DNA of 64,000 nt from Cohaesibacter sp. (GTDB taxonomy: Bacteria > Pseudomonadota > Alphaproteobacteria > Rhizobiales > Cohaesibacteraceae). The notes beneath the pieces are model-generated. The model ran no database searches. It saw only the letters and a program-made list of their open reading frames with translations, and was not told the DNA's origin. Both the position numbers and the translations under genes were made by a program. The DNA is taken from the NCBI GenBank assembly GCA_025210795.1, contig JAOAQZ010000030.1:1-64000 (forward strand). Direction: 5' to 3'. Below, one piece after another: positions 55,201-63,865 of this stretch (its first letter is position 1; every line of letters begins with the position of its first letter).

Positions 55201-55899
55201 TCAGGCAAAGGGAACCGGCTTGGTCAAGGTAATCTCTGTGGTGGTGATGTTGCAGCCATAGGCATAGGCCTCCACGCCGCGGGCCTTGGCGCGCTCAAAG
55301 GCTTCTTTGTAGGCGGGGTCAATGTCGGCCGCGAGCGAGAAGCTGGTGGCATCAGTGCGCTGGACCAGATAGAGCATGACGGCCCGGTGTCCGGCTTCTA
55401 CCATGTCCCCCAGTTCTTCCAGATGTTTTGCGCCGCGTTTGGTAACCGAATCAGGGAATTCTGCCAATCCCTGCTGGCGTAAAAGATGCACATTTTTGAC
55501 CTCGACATAGCAGTCGGGCAGGCCCTCTTGGGTGAGCAGAAGGTCGATGCGGCTGTTTTTGCCGTATTTGACCTCGCGCTGCAAATTGTCATAGGCGCCA
55601 AGCTCGGGAATGGCCTTTTGTGTGACGGCCTCTTCGACAATGCGGTTGGGGTGGGCCGTATTGATGCCAATCAACGCTCTGTCCAGTTCCAGCAATTCCC
55701 AGCTATAGGCCAGCTTTCGCTTGGGATTGTCCGATTTGGATAACCAGCATTTGCTTCCCTCGTCCTTAAGACCCAGCATGGAGCCGGGATTGGCGCAATG
55801 GGCGGTGATGATGTCGCCAGTCTCTAGTTCCATATCTGCCAAAAAACGCTTGTATCGTTTGAGCAATCGGGCTGGAATAAGCGGGGAGGGGAGTTTCAT
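55201..55899 (-). CDS. sfsA: DNA/RNA nuclease SfsA
   Basis: The 232-residue protein has the SfsA pattern: R-L-L-K-R-Y-K-R-F-L-A-D near the N-terminus, the H-C-A-N-P-G-S-M-L-G motif, R-I-D-L-L-L-T and E-V-K-N-V-H-L (PD-(D/E)XK-like nuclease core). The family was named from a sugar-fermentation phenotype in E. coli. It is transcribed toward map and radC, 180 bases upstream of map. Confidence 0.93.
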   Translation of the reverse strand: MKLPSPLIPARLLKRYKRFLADMELETGDIITAHCANPGSMLGLKDEGSKCWLSKSDNPKRKLAYSWELLELDRALIGINTAHPNRIVEEAVTQKAIPELGAYDNLQREVKYGKNSRIDLLLTQEGLPDCYVEVKNVHLLRQQGLAEFPDSVTKRGAKHLEELGDMVEAGHRAVMLYLVQRTDATSFSLAADIDPAYKEAFERAKARGVEAYAYGCNITTTEITLTKPVPFA

Positions 55900-56038
55900 T
55901 TGAGGCCGATCATTTTATTGTACGTGACTATGGAGCATAGTGCTCTCATATTGTGGTCTTGTGGTGTGGAGTGCCTTGCGCTAAAGCGAGGTGCATCCGA
56001 ATTTGGCCTTATAGTGGATGATGCGAAAGAGCATGGCA

Positions 56039-56788
56039 ATGGATGCGGAGATAGTTACAGCAGGTGTTTTGGTCATCGGGGATGAAATCCTCTCTGGCCG
56101 GACAAAAGACAAGAATATTGGCTTCATTGCTGATTATCTCACCCAGCTTGGCATTGATCTTAAAGAGGTGCGGATCGTCGCTGATGATGAAGCGGCGATT
56201 GTTGAGGCTGTCAATTCCATGCGGGCGCGCTGGACCTATCTGTTTACCACAGGGGGGATCGGCCCCACCCATGATGACATCACAGCCGATTCTATCGCGG
56301 CTGCCTTTGGCGTGAGCATCGATCATGATCCGCGAGCGGTTGCTTTGCTCACCGATCATTACAAAGCGGGCGAGCTGAATGAAGCGCGCATGAGAATGGC
56401 GCGCATCCCTGATGGCGCTGATCTTATCAAGAATAAAGTCTCCAAAGCCCCCGGTTTTCGCCTTGGCAATGTTCATGTCATGGCGGGGGTGCCTTCTGTG
56501 ATGCAGGCCATGATGGATGCCGTTGCACCAAGCCTTAAAAGCAATGTGCAGCTTTTAAGCGTGACCATCGATACCGGATTGGGCGAGGGCATTGTGGCGG
56601 GACCTTTGCGTGATGCGCAAAATACCTACCCCGATGTGGTGATTGGCTCTTACCCTTATATTCGCGGGGGGCTGTTTGCCACCAAGCTGGTGCTGCGCTG
56701 CCGCGATGAAGACAAGCTGGAAATGGCCCGGCAAGAAATCGAAACTATGCTCGTGAGCCTTAAGGGCCAAATTCAGACACAAGCCTAG
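56039..56788 (+). CDS. CinA-like molybdopterin-binding domain protein
   Basis: The 249-residue protein corresponds to the N-terminal MoaB/MoeA-like domain of CinA (competence/damage-inducible protein A). It has V-L-V-I-G-D-E-I-L-S-G-R-T, the T-T-G-G-I-G-P-T-H-D-D-I-T signature and A-G-V-P-S-V-M. It lacks the C-terminal deamidase domain of full CinA, which is normal for the rhizobial version. Several ATGs lie close together; 56039 has AAAGAG 7 bases upstream, while 56018 and 56033 are alternatives. It is divergent from sfsA and upstream of gpt. Confidence 0.9.
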   Translation: MDAEIVTAGVLVIGDEILSGRTKDKNIGFIADYLTQLGIDLKEVRIVADDEAAIVEAVNSMRARWTYLFTTGGIGPTHDDITADSIAAAFGVSIDHDPRAVALLTDHYKAGELNEARMRMARIPDGADLIKNKVSKAPGFRLGNVHVMAGVPSVMQAMMDAVAPSLKSNVQLLSVTIDTGLGEGIVAGPLRDAQNTYPDVVIGSYPYIRGGLFATKLVLRCRDEDKLEMARQEIETMLVSLKGQIQTQA

Positions 56789-56836
56789 ATGTAATGAAAC
56801 GAACAAACTCGTACGACTTTCGCAAGGACTGATAAA

Positions 56837-57343
56837 ATGAGTGACAATCCAGCCAATGCATTCCCTGTTTATTGGGAGCAATTTCACCGGGACAGTCGTG
56901 CGCTGGCTTTTCGTTTGAAAGCCATTGCAGACTGGAAAGCCATTGTTTGCATCACCCGTGGCGGGCTTGTGCCTGCTGCCATTATTGCCCGTGAGCTGGG
57001 CATTCGCATGATCGATACCGTTTGTGTGGCGTCCTATCATGATTATGAAAGTCAGGGTGAGATGCAGGTGATCAAGGCCATCGACCCTGAGGTCATCGGC
57101 GTTGAAGGCGGCGATGGTGAAGGCGTTCTGATCATTGATGATCTGGTCGATACCGGCAAAACCGCCAAGGTGGTTCGTGCCATGTTGCCAAAAGCCCATT
57201 TTGCCACTGTCTATGCCAAGCCCATGGGGCGGCCTTTGGTGGACACTTTTGTGACCGAAGTCTCGCAAGATACATGGATTTACTTTCCGTGGGACATGGG
57301 GCTGCAATTCCAGCCGCCAATCACCAAAGAGCATGCTGGTTAA
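56837..57343 (+). CDS. gpt: Xanthine phosphoribosyltransferase
   Basis: It salvages xanthine and guanine to XMP and GMP using PRPP. The 168-residue type I phosphoribosyltransferase has [15 protein letters not shown] near residue 68 and the PRPP motif [13 protein letters not shown]. It matches alphaproteobacterial Gpt in length. It lies 48 bases after the CinA-like gene and may be cotranscribed with it. Confidence 0.95.
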   Translation: MSDNPANAFPVYWEQFHRDSRALAFRLKAIADWKAIVCITRGGLVPAAIIARELGIRMIDTVCVASYHDYESQGEMQVIKAIDPEVIGVEGGDGEGVLIIDDLVDTGKTAKVVRAMLPKAHFATVYAKPMGRPLVDTFVTEVSQDTWIYFPWDMGLQFQPPITKEHAG

Positions 57344-57479
57344 GCCAGCGCTTTGTCTCTGATAGAGACGTAAGACCGGTTTGGGGCAGGGATAATCTGC
57401 CCCGCCCAAGCTTGTGGATGCAATGCCAGCAATTGCTTGCAATCCAGCCGCAGGCGCTTTAGCTATTACGAACCGGTAC

Positions 57480-57565
57480 GCGGGCATGGCGGAACTGGTA
57501 GACGCAAGGGACTTAAAATCCCTCGATCTTAGATCGTCCGGGTTCGAGTCCCGGTGCCCGCACCA
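57480..57565 (+). tRNA. tRNA-Leu (TAA)
   Basis: The 86-base cloverleaf has acceptor GCGGGCA pairing with TGCCCGC and an encoded CCA at 57563-57565. Its anticodon loop CTTAAAA gives anticodon TAA, reading UUA. The long variable arm (type II) is typical of Leu, and the T-loop is GGTTCGAGTCC. The region just downstream is AT-richer and carries an accessory gene, as at many tRNA integration sites. Confidence 0.97.
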
Positions 57566-58027
57566 TTTTTACTGGCGCTTTGCCGCCCACCAACCCAAAG
57601 CGCTGGGTTTGGTTCGAGGCTTCTCCTCTCACCTGCACGATTCCTCATTTTTCTCGGATTCTTGATTAGTGCGTTGAACAACTGCATTTTTCTCGTTCGA
57701 GTTTGGCTTCAATATCATGGATATTGCCGATTTTCCCTTTGTAGAGCACAAACTAATTTAATCTGTAGTGTTGGACGGTCTGAATTTTCAGGCTTGGTGA
57801 GAAGATGCGCGCACATTGAAACTTCTTCGGCTGGCTTTTGATTTGCTAGAGCTGCTGTCTATCTAGTCACTGCAAGCTGCGTTTTGCATTACAAAACGAT
57901 CATGGCAAGCGGTAAGGCTCCATTGCATCTCTTTTCTTTTGAAAAGCTTACAAAAACGTTTACTTAATATTTAGTTTTTCGATAAAATCAATCATAGGTT
58001 GATTTTTATGGATGTAAATCAAAGCAA
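57566..58027. other. Intergenic region after tRNA-Leu
   Basis: This 462-base gap is AT-rich with no supported gene. The tRNA 3' end was not found repeated here or downstream of the accessory gene, so no attachment-site pair can be claimed. It probably holds the promoter of the AlbA_2 gene. Confidence 0.45.
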
Positions 58028-59541
58028 ATGCCAAGAAATCCCCAGTTAGAACAATGGGAAGTTGCGATAATTCGAGCGATGCTCGAAGAAGAAACTTACA
58101 ACAAACAGCAAATAGTCTCTTTTTTTCTAGGCCGGAACGCTCAATAAACCAAGGGCGGATCAGTGAAATTGAAGCCAATCATGAACGATATGACGGCATC
58201 GGTAAGGCATCAAGGCAAGAACTTAGCGAGTTTCTAGCTGATTGGGAGAAAATACGTTTTCCAATTGCTCCAAAAAACAATTCTGGCCCTGCCCACCCTG
58301 AGACACTGAAAGGAATGTTTCCATTAAGAAATGGCCATCCTCAACGGTTGGATGTGTCCGAAACGTCTCTTGTTGAAGGTAAGGAAAGCTTCGATTGGGG
58401 TAGTAAGCACAAGTATTGTAAAACACTTGCTGCAATGGCTAATAACATGGGAGGTTATATCTTATTTGGAGTTAAAGATGGTTCATTTGAAGTTGTTGGT
58501 ATCCGTCATGATCGCATGGAACGGTTCGATCTAAGAAAAGCAAATGAGTATATTGTAAGAAACTTCAACCAATCTCTAGAGCTAGATAAAGGCCAATTTG
58601 AAATTGATGGCAAGACGGTTGGAGCGCTTTATGTCCATCCGGCGAAAAGTAAACCGGTTATTTGTACCTTTGATTCTGGTGATCTCAAATCTGGAGATAT
58701 CTATTACCGATATTCTGGTGAAAGCCGCAGAATTCAAGCCCCCGAGTTGGACCGATTGCTGAAGGAGCGCGACAAGATTGCCGATAGTCGAATTCTTCAA
58801 ATGATGGCCAAATTATCAGAAACGGGCATCGAAAACTCTGCTCTAATCAATTTGGGCACTGGAGAAGTGGAGGGGCAAAAAGGAAAGTTCTTAATTGATG
58901 AAGAGCTTTTGGACAAAGTCAAATTTATCAGCCAAGGCAAACTTGTAGAGAAAGATGGTGCACCAACGTTGCGAGTTGTGGGAGATGTTCAACCTGTTGG
59001 TTCGGGTAAGATTACAATTCAACAGTCGGTGGTTGGTTCCATCTCGGAAAGGCATATTCATGAAGCTTTCCTATATCAGCGATGCCAATACGATCCAACC
59101 GCGTACATCAGGGCACAAACCCATCTTCAACCAGTTTGGCTTCCCATCTACTTTTTCGCATTGCATGCAGGCTTTGATAAGAACGCTTTAACGGAGTGTT
59201 TGAAGAAATCAGAAAGCCCTTACCAGCAAAGGGTTAAAAAGCAAATTGAACGTATTAAATCTGGTAACCCACCAACTGGCTGTCCATCTCGAGAAATGCT
59301 AGCTAAGTATATCTCGGATATTCTCAGTGATGAGCCAGTTTCCATTGAAACTGAGCTGGAAGCCAAGAAATACCTTCAATCTATCCGATTGCTCAAACCA
59401 GATGAGATTGAGCTTGAGAAAGCCCTATCTTTGTTGACTGATTTACGGGCTAGATTTGGAAATAGCAGATCAATTAGATCAGTTCTCAGATACGCGATTG
59501 CCGCCGTCGACGTGAACTGGTTTGCAAGAGAGATCAAGTAA
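58028..59541 (+). CDS. AlbA_2/Schlafen-like protein, N-terminus joined by a possible -1 frameshift
   Basis: From ATG 58028 a frame encodes P-R-N-P-Q-L-E-Q-W-E-V-A and continues to T7 at 58120-58126, then stops at 58145. The -1 frame continues from the T-run as F-S-R-P-E-R-S-I-N-Q-G-R-I-S-E-I and runs 470 codons to 59541. Joined, they give one protein with an N-terminal winged-helix-like segment and an AlbA_2 domain (V-E-G-K-E-S-F-D-W, then A-A-M-A-N-N-M-G-G-Y-I-L-F-G-V). AlbA_2 proteins bind nucleic acid and occur in accessory and defence loci. Reading without a shift from ATG 58054 gives an unrelated-looking Ser/Arg-rich N-terminus. The gene is AT-richer than its neighbours, suggesting transfer. 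Confidence 0.75.
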
Positions 59542-59686
59542 TTGTCCAATGAATAGAGTTTGAACTTCGCTCTTTGGCGTGTGCCAGATTTGCCGAAATA
59601 GTCAATTTAGGATCAAACGCATACCTGAGCATCCCTTTTCCGTTCTTCATTTTTAGGTGCCGTTCGTGCAAGGATCTCATGGCAGT

Positions 59687-59977
59687 TTACTTCGTTTCTT
59701 TGTTTTTTATCTTGGCCTGAAAATAGTGCTTGATGGTGAAGCTTAAGTGGGCGGCTATCATCATGGCGGCGACTGTTCCGATGATGACGATGGTGAAGCG
59801 GTCAACGGGCAGGGCGGTGATGTTGGGCGTTGAGATGAAGGCGATGGTCGCAAAGATGACGGCGGACAGGGTTGCATGCCAGCGCTGTTTGATCAGCATG
59901 CCGGAAATAAAGGCAGCAATCCCCAAGGGGCTGAATAAAACCACGAAGATAATGGTGAGAAGTGCGGCGATATCCAT
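59687..59977 (-). CDS. Small membrane protein, unknown function
   Basis: The 96-residue protein has three hydrophobic segments (about residues 4-27, 33-52 and 60-80) and a basic, Lys-rich tail. AAAGAGG lies 5-6 bases before the ATG, supporting a real gene. No family was recognised. It is transcribed away from the MarR regulator's promoter side, in the same direction as the regulator, which ends about 90 bases upstream of it. Confidence 0.65.
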   Translation of the reverse strand: MDIAALLTIIFVVLFSPLGIAAFISGMLIKQRWHATLSAVIFATIAFISTPNITALPVDRFTIVIIGTVAAMMIAAHLSFTIKHYFQAKIKNKETK

Positions 59978-60065
59978 TGGGACCTCTTTGCTTTGGGCCT
60001 TATCTCAAGCTTGAGTCTCAGGCTTTTGTCTTATGCCTTGCCTAATTAAGGGCAGCTTTTTGTGA

Positions 60066-60545
60066 TTATTCTGGCTGTTGCAGAAGCTTTTGGGCCTGAT
60101 GATAAATCTTTTGGTTCATTTGAGAATAGGCCTTTTGTTCGTCTTCGCTTAAAGCGCTGAGCAAAAAGGCCTCCCGCTCGGTGACGAGGGGCAAGATTTC
60201 GTCCAGCAACCGGTGGCCCTTGCTTGAAAGGCGCAATAATTTGTTGCGCCGGTCTTTGGCATTTTCCTTGCGCTTAAGGTAGCCATCGGCCTCTAGCCGG
60301 CTAACGGCACGGCTGACCTGCATTTTGTCCAATGTGGTATGGGCACATAGCTCGGTGCCTGTCATATCGGGTCTGTCGCGAAGGGCTGCAAGCAGGCGCC
60401 ATTCAGAGCGGGACAGATTAAAATGCGAGCTATATAATTGCGCAATAGATTGGCTGACCGCATCCGCCAGCACCGCCAGCTGATAAGGCAGGAAGCTTTG
60501 CAGCTCGAAATCTTGCTCGGTCTGGCTGTCCTGTCCGGTGGTCAT
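60066..60545 (-). CDS. MarR-family transcriptional regulator
   Basis: The 159-residue protein has the MarR winged helix: S-R-S-E-W-R-L-L-A-A-L, the recognition helix D-K-M-Q-V-S-R-A-V-S-R-L-E-A-D-G-Y and the wing K-D-R-R-N-K-L-L-R-L-S-S-K-G. It is divergent from the VOC/monooxygenase operon, and a 26-base palindrome lies between them, so it likely represses that operon until an aromatic ligand binds. The ATG at 60545 gives a normal length; the open frame extends 37 codons upstream without similarity. Confidence 0.92.
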   Translation of the reverse strand: MTTGQDSQTEQDFELQSFLPYQLAVLADAVSQSIAQLYSSHFNLSRSEWRLLAALRDRPDMTGTELCAHTTLDKMQVSRAVSRLEADGYLKRKENAKDRRNKLLRLSSKGHRLLDEILPLVTEREAFLLSALSEDEQKAYSQMNQKIYHQAQKLLQQPE

Positions 60546-60742
60546 AATGCTTCTATCATCCTTAAAGGCGTCTGCTGGCCGCATGCAGGCTCTTGGCCCG
60601 CCTGATTTTGCGCAATCGCACAGGGTCGTTTTAGGAAAGATTTTTTGGCTGTGCAAGTTTTTATCTTGTTCCAGTAGGTTGCGCTTTTATGAAAGCCATT
60701 TAAATTCAATGAGATAAATAATTTTCAAGAATCCTCTTGCAG

Positions 60743-60780
60743 ATATTGGTAACAAATGATACCAATATAGTAACAAATGA
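60743..60780. promoter_or_regulatory. Candidate MarR operator
   Basis: ATATTGGTA (60743-60751) and TACCAATAT (60760-60768) are a perfect 9-bp inverted repeat with an 8-base spacer. An 11-base direct repeat GTAACAAATGA starts at 60749 and again at 60770, exactly 21 bases apart (two helical turns). The element lies 40-75 bases upstream of the VOC start, the usual place for a MarR operator. Confidence 0.72.
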
Positions 60781-60818
60781 AACTAATTTGATGCATAGCC
60801 TTACCTGGGAGGGATATC

Positions 60819-61376
60819 ATGAGTGCTGCGCTTAAGATTGATCAAATTCACCACGTTGCTTATCGCTGTAAAGATGCCAAGGAGACTGTTGAATGGTATG
60901 TCAACAATCTTAATATGGATTTTGTTCTGGCGATTGCAGAAGATTTTGTCCCTTCTACCCATGAGCCGGATCCTTACATGCATCTGTTCCTTGATGCGGG
61001 CAATGGCAATGTTCTGGCTTTCTTTGAGTTGCCAACCAAGCCGGAAATGGGCCGCGATGAAAATACCCCTGTATGGGTTCAGCATATTGCCTTTAAGGTA
61101 AAAGATCGCGAGACCTTGATCGCCTTTAAAGAAAAGCTGGAAGGCAATGGCATTGATGTTCTGGGCGTGACCGATCACTCTATTTTCCATTCTATCTATT
61201 TCTTTGATCCAAATGGCCACCGCATTGAGTTGGCATGTCCGGATTCAGCAGAAGAAGCCAAACTGGCCAAGCTGGACGCTGTTAAATGGGAAATGCTGGA
61301 AGAATGGTCCAAGACCAAAAAAGCCCCCAAGCATGCTGAATGGCTTCATGCCAAAGAGCTGGACGGTGTGGAATAA
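60819..61376 (+). CDS. VOC-superfamily protein (glyoxalase/dioxygenase fold)
   Basis: The 185-residue protein has a single VOC fold. I-H-H-V-A-Y with the first metal His is near residue 11, W-V-Q-H-I-A-F-K-V with the second near residue 90, and R-I-E-L-A-C with the Glu ligand near residue 137. The C-terminal ~35 residues are charged helix. Such proteins act as ring-cleaving dioxygenases, epimerases or lyases. With the FAD monooxygenase downstream, a role in aromatic breakdown is likely. GGGAGG lies 7-8 bases before the ATG. Confidence 0.9.
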   Translation: MSAALKIDQIHHVAYRCKDAKETVEWYVNNLNMDFVLAIAEDFVPSTHEPDPYMHLFLDAGNGNVLAFFELPTKPEMGRDENTPVWVQHIAFKVKDRETLIAFKEKLEGNGIDVLGVTDHSIFHSIYFFDPNGHRIELACPDSAEEAKLAKLDAVKWEMLEEWSKTKKAPKHAEWLHAKELDGVE

Positions 61377-61405
61377 CCCCTAAAGCTTTGCTTTTGTTAA
61401 GAGAC

Positions 61406-61460
61406 AGGCTGCGCCTCTGCTTTCGGTTTTGCCGCAAGAGTGGCAGAGGTGCGCCTTTTT
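61406..61460 (+). terminator. Attenuator-like hairpin between VOC and monooxygenase genes
   Basis: AGGCTGCGCCTCTGC and GCAGAGGTGCGCCT pair with a one-base bulge and one mismatch, followed by TTTTT. It lies inside the presumed operon, so it may partly terminate transcription. Confidence 0.5.
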
Positions 61461-61480
61461 GACGATTGGGTGGAGGACCG

Positions 61481-63091
61481 ATGCTCAATACTTATACTTA
61501 TCCGGAATTTGATTATATTTGTTCGCCTGAGCAAAAATCGGGGGAGGTCAAGCGCCATCCCGTTGTTGTGATCGGCGCGGGCCCCATTGGCCTGACTGCA
61601 GCGCTTGATTGTGCGGCTCGCGATATTGATGTTGTGGTGCTCGACGATAACAACACCGTGTCTATTGGCTCTCGCGCGGTATGCTATGCCAAACGCCCGC
61701 TGGAGATTTGGGATCGCCTTGGCTGCGCCGAGCGCATGACCGACAAGGGTGTGAACTGGAAGAAGGGCAAGGTCTTCTTTAAGGAAAAGCTTGCTTATCA
61801 GTTTGATCTGTTGGCTGAAGATCACCACAAAATGCCAGCTATGATCAATCTTCAGCAATATTATCTTGAAGAATATATGGTTGATCAGTGTAATGCGGAC
61901 GATAAGATCGACCTGCGCTGGAAGCATAAGCTGATTTCTATCACCCAGCATGATGATTATGCCGAGCTGACGATCGAGACCCCGGACGGGATCTTTAAAA
62001 TGGAAGCCACTTGGGTGATTGGCTGTGACGGGGCCAATTCGGACCTGCGCAATATGCTTGGTGCGGAATTTACCGGCCAATTCTTTCAGGACCGCTTCCT
62101 GATTGCTGACATTGTGATGAAGGCGGATTTTCCCGCTGAGCGCTGGTTCTGGTTTGATCCTCCGTTCCATCCCAACCAGTCGGTGTTGCTGCATATGCAG
62201 TCAGACAATGTTTGGCGGATTGATTTCCAGCTGGGTTGGGATTCAGATCCGGCTGAAGAGAAAAAGCCTGAAAACATTATTCCGCGGGTCAAAGCCATGC
62301 TTGGCGATGATGTGGAGTTTGAGCTTGAATGGGCTTCTGTCTATCAGTTTGCCTGCCGCCGTATCGACAATTTGCGCTATGGCCGGGTTCTGTTTGCCGG
62401 TGATAGTGCGCATCAGGTCTCGCCTTTTGGCGCGCGCGGTGCCAATACCGGCGTGCAGGATATTGATAATCTGAGCTGGAAGCTGAAACTGGTTCTGGAT
62501 GGGGATGCGCCAGAAAGCCTGATCGATTCTTATGATGAAGAGCGGGCCTTTGCAGCGGATGACAATCTGCTCAACTCTACCCGCTCAACGGATTTCATCA
62601 CACCAAAATCCAAAGGTAGTCGCTTTTATCGCGATGCTGTGCTGGAGTTGGCCGAGCTGACCGATTTTGCCAAACCTCTGGTCAATTCTGGCCGCCTGTC
62701 AACACCAACGCCTTATGTACATTCCTCGCTTAACAGCTCGGATGTGGAGGCGTTTAAAGGCAAAATGGTGCCGGGCACCAACTGCGCCGATGCGCCGATT
62801 TCTCGTGACGGGCAAGAGGGATGGCTACTCAACCAGCTTGGAGAAGGCTTTGTTGTGCTGACTGTGGGCTCCTCTGATGTGGCTGAGGTAAGTCATGGCA
62901 ATGTCAGCGCCAAGGTTCTGTCTGTTGGCACGGATATTGAAGATGTGAAAGGTGTGTTTGCCGAGCGTTATGACGCCAAGGAAGGCACAACCTATTTGAT
63001 CCGTCCTGACCAGCATGTGGCCGCTCGCTGGCGCGGGTTTGATGAAGCAAAGATCAAGGCAGCTCTTGCCTGTTCCATTGGTGAGAGATAA
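61481..63091 (+). CDS. FAD-dependent aromatic monooxygenase (MhpA/PheA-like)
   Basis: The 536-residue class A flavoprotein hydroxylase has G-A-G-P-I-G-L-T-A-A near residue 32, the second FAD/NADPH motif C-D-G-A-N-S near residue 187 and F-A-G-D-S-A-H-Q-V-S-P-F-G-A-R-G-A near residue 307. The C-terminal thioredoxin-like domain ends after D-Q-H-V-A-A-R-W. These features are typical of aryl hydroxylases such as MhpA; the actual substrate is unknown. GGAGG sits 5 bases before the ATG at 61481. The DUF2783 gene follows by 11 bases. Confidence 0.9.
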   Translation: MLNTYTYPEFDYICSPEQKSGEVKRHPVVVIGAGPIGLTAALDCAARDIDVVVLDDNNTVSIGSRAVCYAKRPLEIWDRLGCAERMTDKGVNWKKGKVFFKEKLAYQFDLLAEDHHKMPAMINLQQYYLEEYMVDQCNADDKIDLRWKHKLISITQHDDYAELTIETPDGIFKMEATWVIGCDGANSDLRNMLGAEFTGQFFQDRFLIADIVMKADFPAERWFWFDPPFHPNQSVLLHMQSDNVWRIDFQLGWDSDPAEEKKPENIIPRVKAMLGDDVEFELEWASVYQFACRRIDNLRYGRVLFAGDSAHQVSPFGARGANTGVQDIDNLSWKLKLVLDGDAPESLIDSYDEERAFAADDNLLNSTRSTDFITPKSKGSRFYRDAVLELAELTDFAKPLVNSGRLSTPTPYVHSSLNSSDVEAFKGKMVPGTNCADAPISRDGQEGWLLNQLGEGFVVLTVGSSDVAEVSHGNVSAKVLSVGTDIEDVKGVFAERYDAKEGTTYLIRPDQHVAARWRGFDEAKIKAALACSIGER

Positions 63092-63102
63092 GGAGGCTTG
63101 TT

Positions 63103-63294
63103 ATGGCTTTAAAGGATACACTCAATATTGCCGATCCGGATGGCTTTTATCAGGAGCTTATCGATTCGCAGCGCGATCTGAACGAAGATGATCAGCAGCT
63201 GATGAATGCAAAGCTGGTCCTGATTCTGGCCAATCTTGTGGGGGATCGTGATGTCTTGAGCGAAGCGATCAAGCTGGCGGCGACGCGCCCGTAA
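63103..63294 (+). CDS. DUF2783 protein
   Basis: The 63-residue protein matches DUF2783, short helical proteins that follow FAD monooxygenase genes in aromatic-degradation clusters: it has D-P-D-G-F-Y-Q-E-L-I and L-N-E-D-D-Q-Q-L-M-N-A-K-L-V-L-I-L-A-N-L. The function is unknown; coupling to the monooxygenase is inferred from the 11-base gap. AAGGAGG precedes the ATG by about 7 bases. A terminator follows. Confidence 0.88.
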   Translation: MALKDTLNIADPDGFYQELIDSQRDLNEDDQQLMNAKLVLILANLVGDRDVLSEAIKLAATRP

Positions 63295-63326
63295 GGCTTG
63301 AAGACTGTCGATTTCGATCAATACAG

Positions 63327-63362
63327 AAAAGGCCAGCCTCATTATTTGAGGCTGGCCTTTTT
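63327..63362. terminator. Terminator between the DUF2783 gene and BA14K gene
   Basis: AAAAGGCCAGCCTCA and TGAGGCTGGCCTTTT form a long perfect stem with a 5-base loop and T-tract on the plus strand; A-rich flanking suggests it also serves the minus-strand BA14K gene. Confidence 0.9.
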
Positions 63363-63382
63363 ACTTGTCTGATGATCGAGCC

Positions 63383-63805
63383 TTAACGACAGAAGTGGCG
63401 CCGTCCGTCATAGCCGCGGAAATAGCCTGTCCGAGGATTGAACGAACGATAGCGGTTGGAACAATAGCGATACCATTTTGCTGTCCAGGGCTTATAGCGG
63501 CGCTGGGTTTTATAGCGCACAGGCCGGGATTTGCGCGGAACAACATGCTTGTGGCGCACGCCATTATGGGTATGCCAGCCGCGACGGAAGTGGCGGTGAT
63601 AATGATTGCGTGGGCCGACCCAGCGGTCGTTATATTGATTGTTGTGGTGGATAAAAGCGGCTGTGCCCAGCGCACCAATAGCCAAACCAGCGACAAAGGC
63701 GGCATTCCGACCATTTCTGGCTTCTGCCTTGTTGGTTGGCAGCATTATGGTCAGGGCCGGAAGCAGGGCCAAAACCAGAGCCAGCGAGGTTAGTTTTCTC
63801 ATCAT
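63383..63805 (-). CDS. BA14K family envelope protein
   Basis: The 140-residue protein starts with a signal peptide (L-A-L-V-L-A-L-L-P-A, cleavage near K-A-E-A). It has a Gly/Ala membrane-like segment, a His/Arg-rich central region (H-Y-H-R-H-F-R-R-G-W-H) and a C-terminal BA14K motif: Y-C-S-N-R-Y-R-S-F-N-P-R-T-G and G-Y-D-G-R-R-H-F-C. BA14K is a Brucella immunoreactive, lectin-like protein. AAGGAG lies 10 bases before the ATG at 63805; 63802 is an alternative. Confidence 0.88.
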   Translation of the reverse strand: MMRKLTSLALVLALLPALTIMLPTNKAEARNGRNAAFVAGLAIGALGTAAFIHHNNQYNDRWVGPRNHYHRHFRRGWHTHNGVRHKHVVPRKSRPVRYKTQRRYKPWTAKWYRYCSNRYRSFNPRTGYFRGYDGRRHFCR

Positions 63806-63865
63806 CCTGTCAGTCTCCTTAAATTTGCTAGTTGCACCCATATCGCTTGATTTCAACACAAGCAT

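Noticed and set aside
57383..57403. GGGGCAG/CTGCCCC hairpin after gpt as a terminator.
   Set aside because: It has only 7 bp, and no T-tract follows on either strand.
57540..59680. Search for a repeated tRNA-Leu 3' end as attL/attR of an island.
   Set aside because: No second copy of the TTCGAGTCCCGGTGCC segment was seen downstream of the accessory gene.
63383..63805. Plus-strand open frame of 142 codons opposite the BA14K gene.
   Set aside because: The minus strand carries a signal peptide and the full BA14K motif; the plus-strand frame shows no family features.
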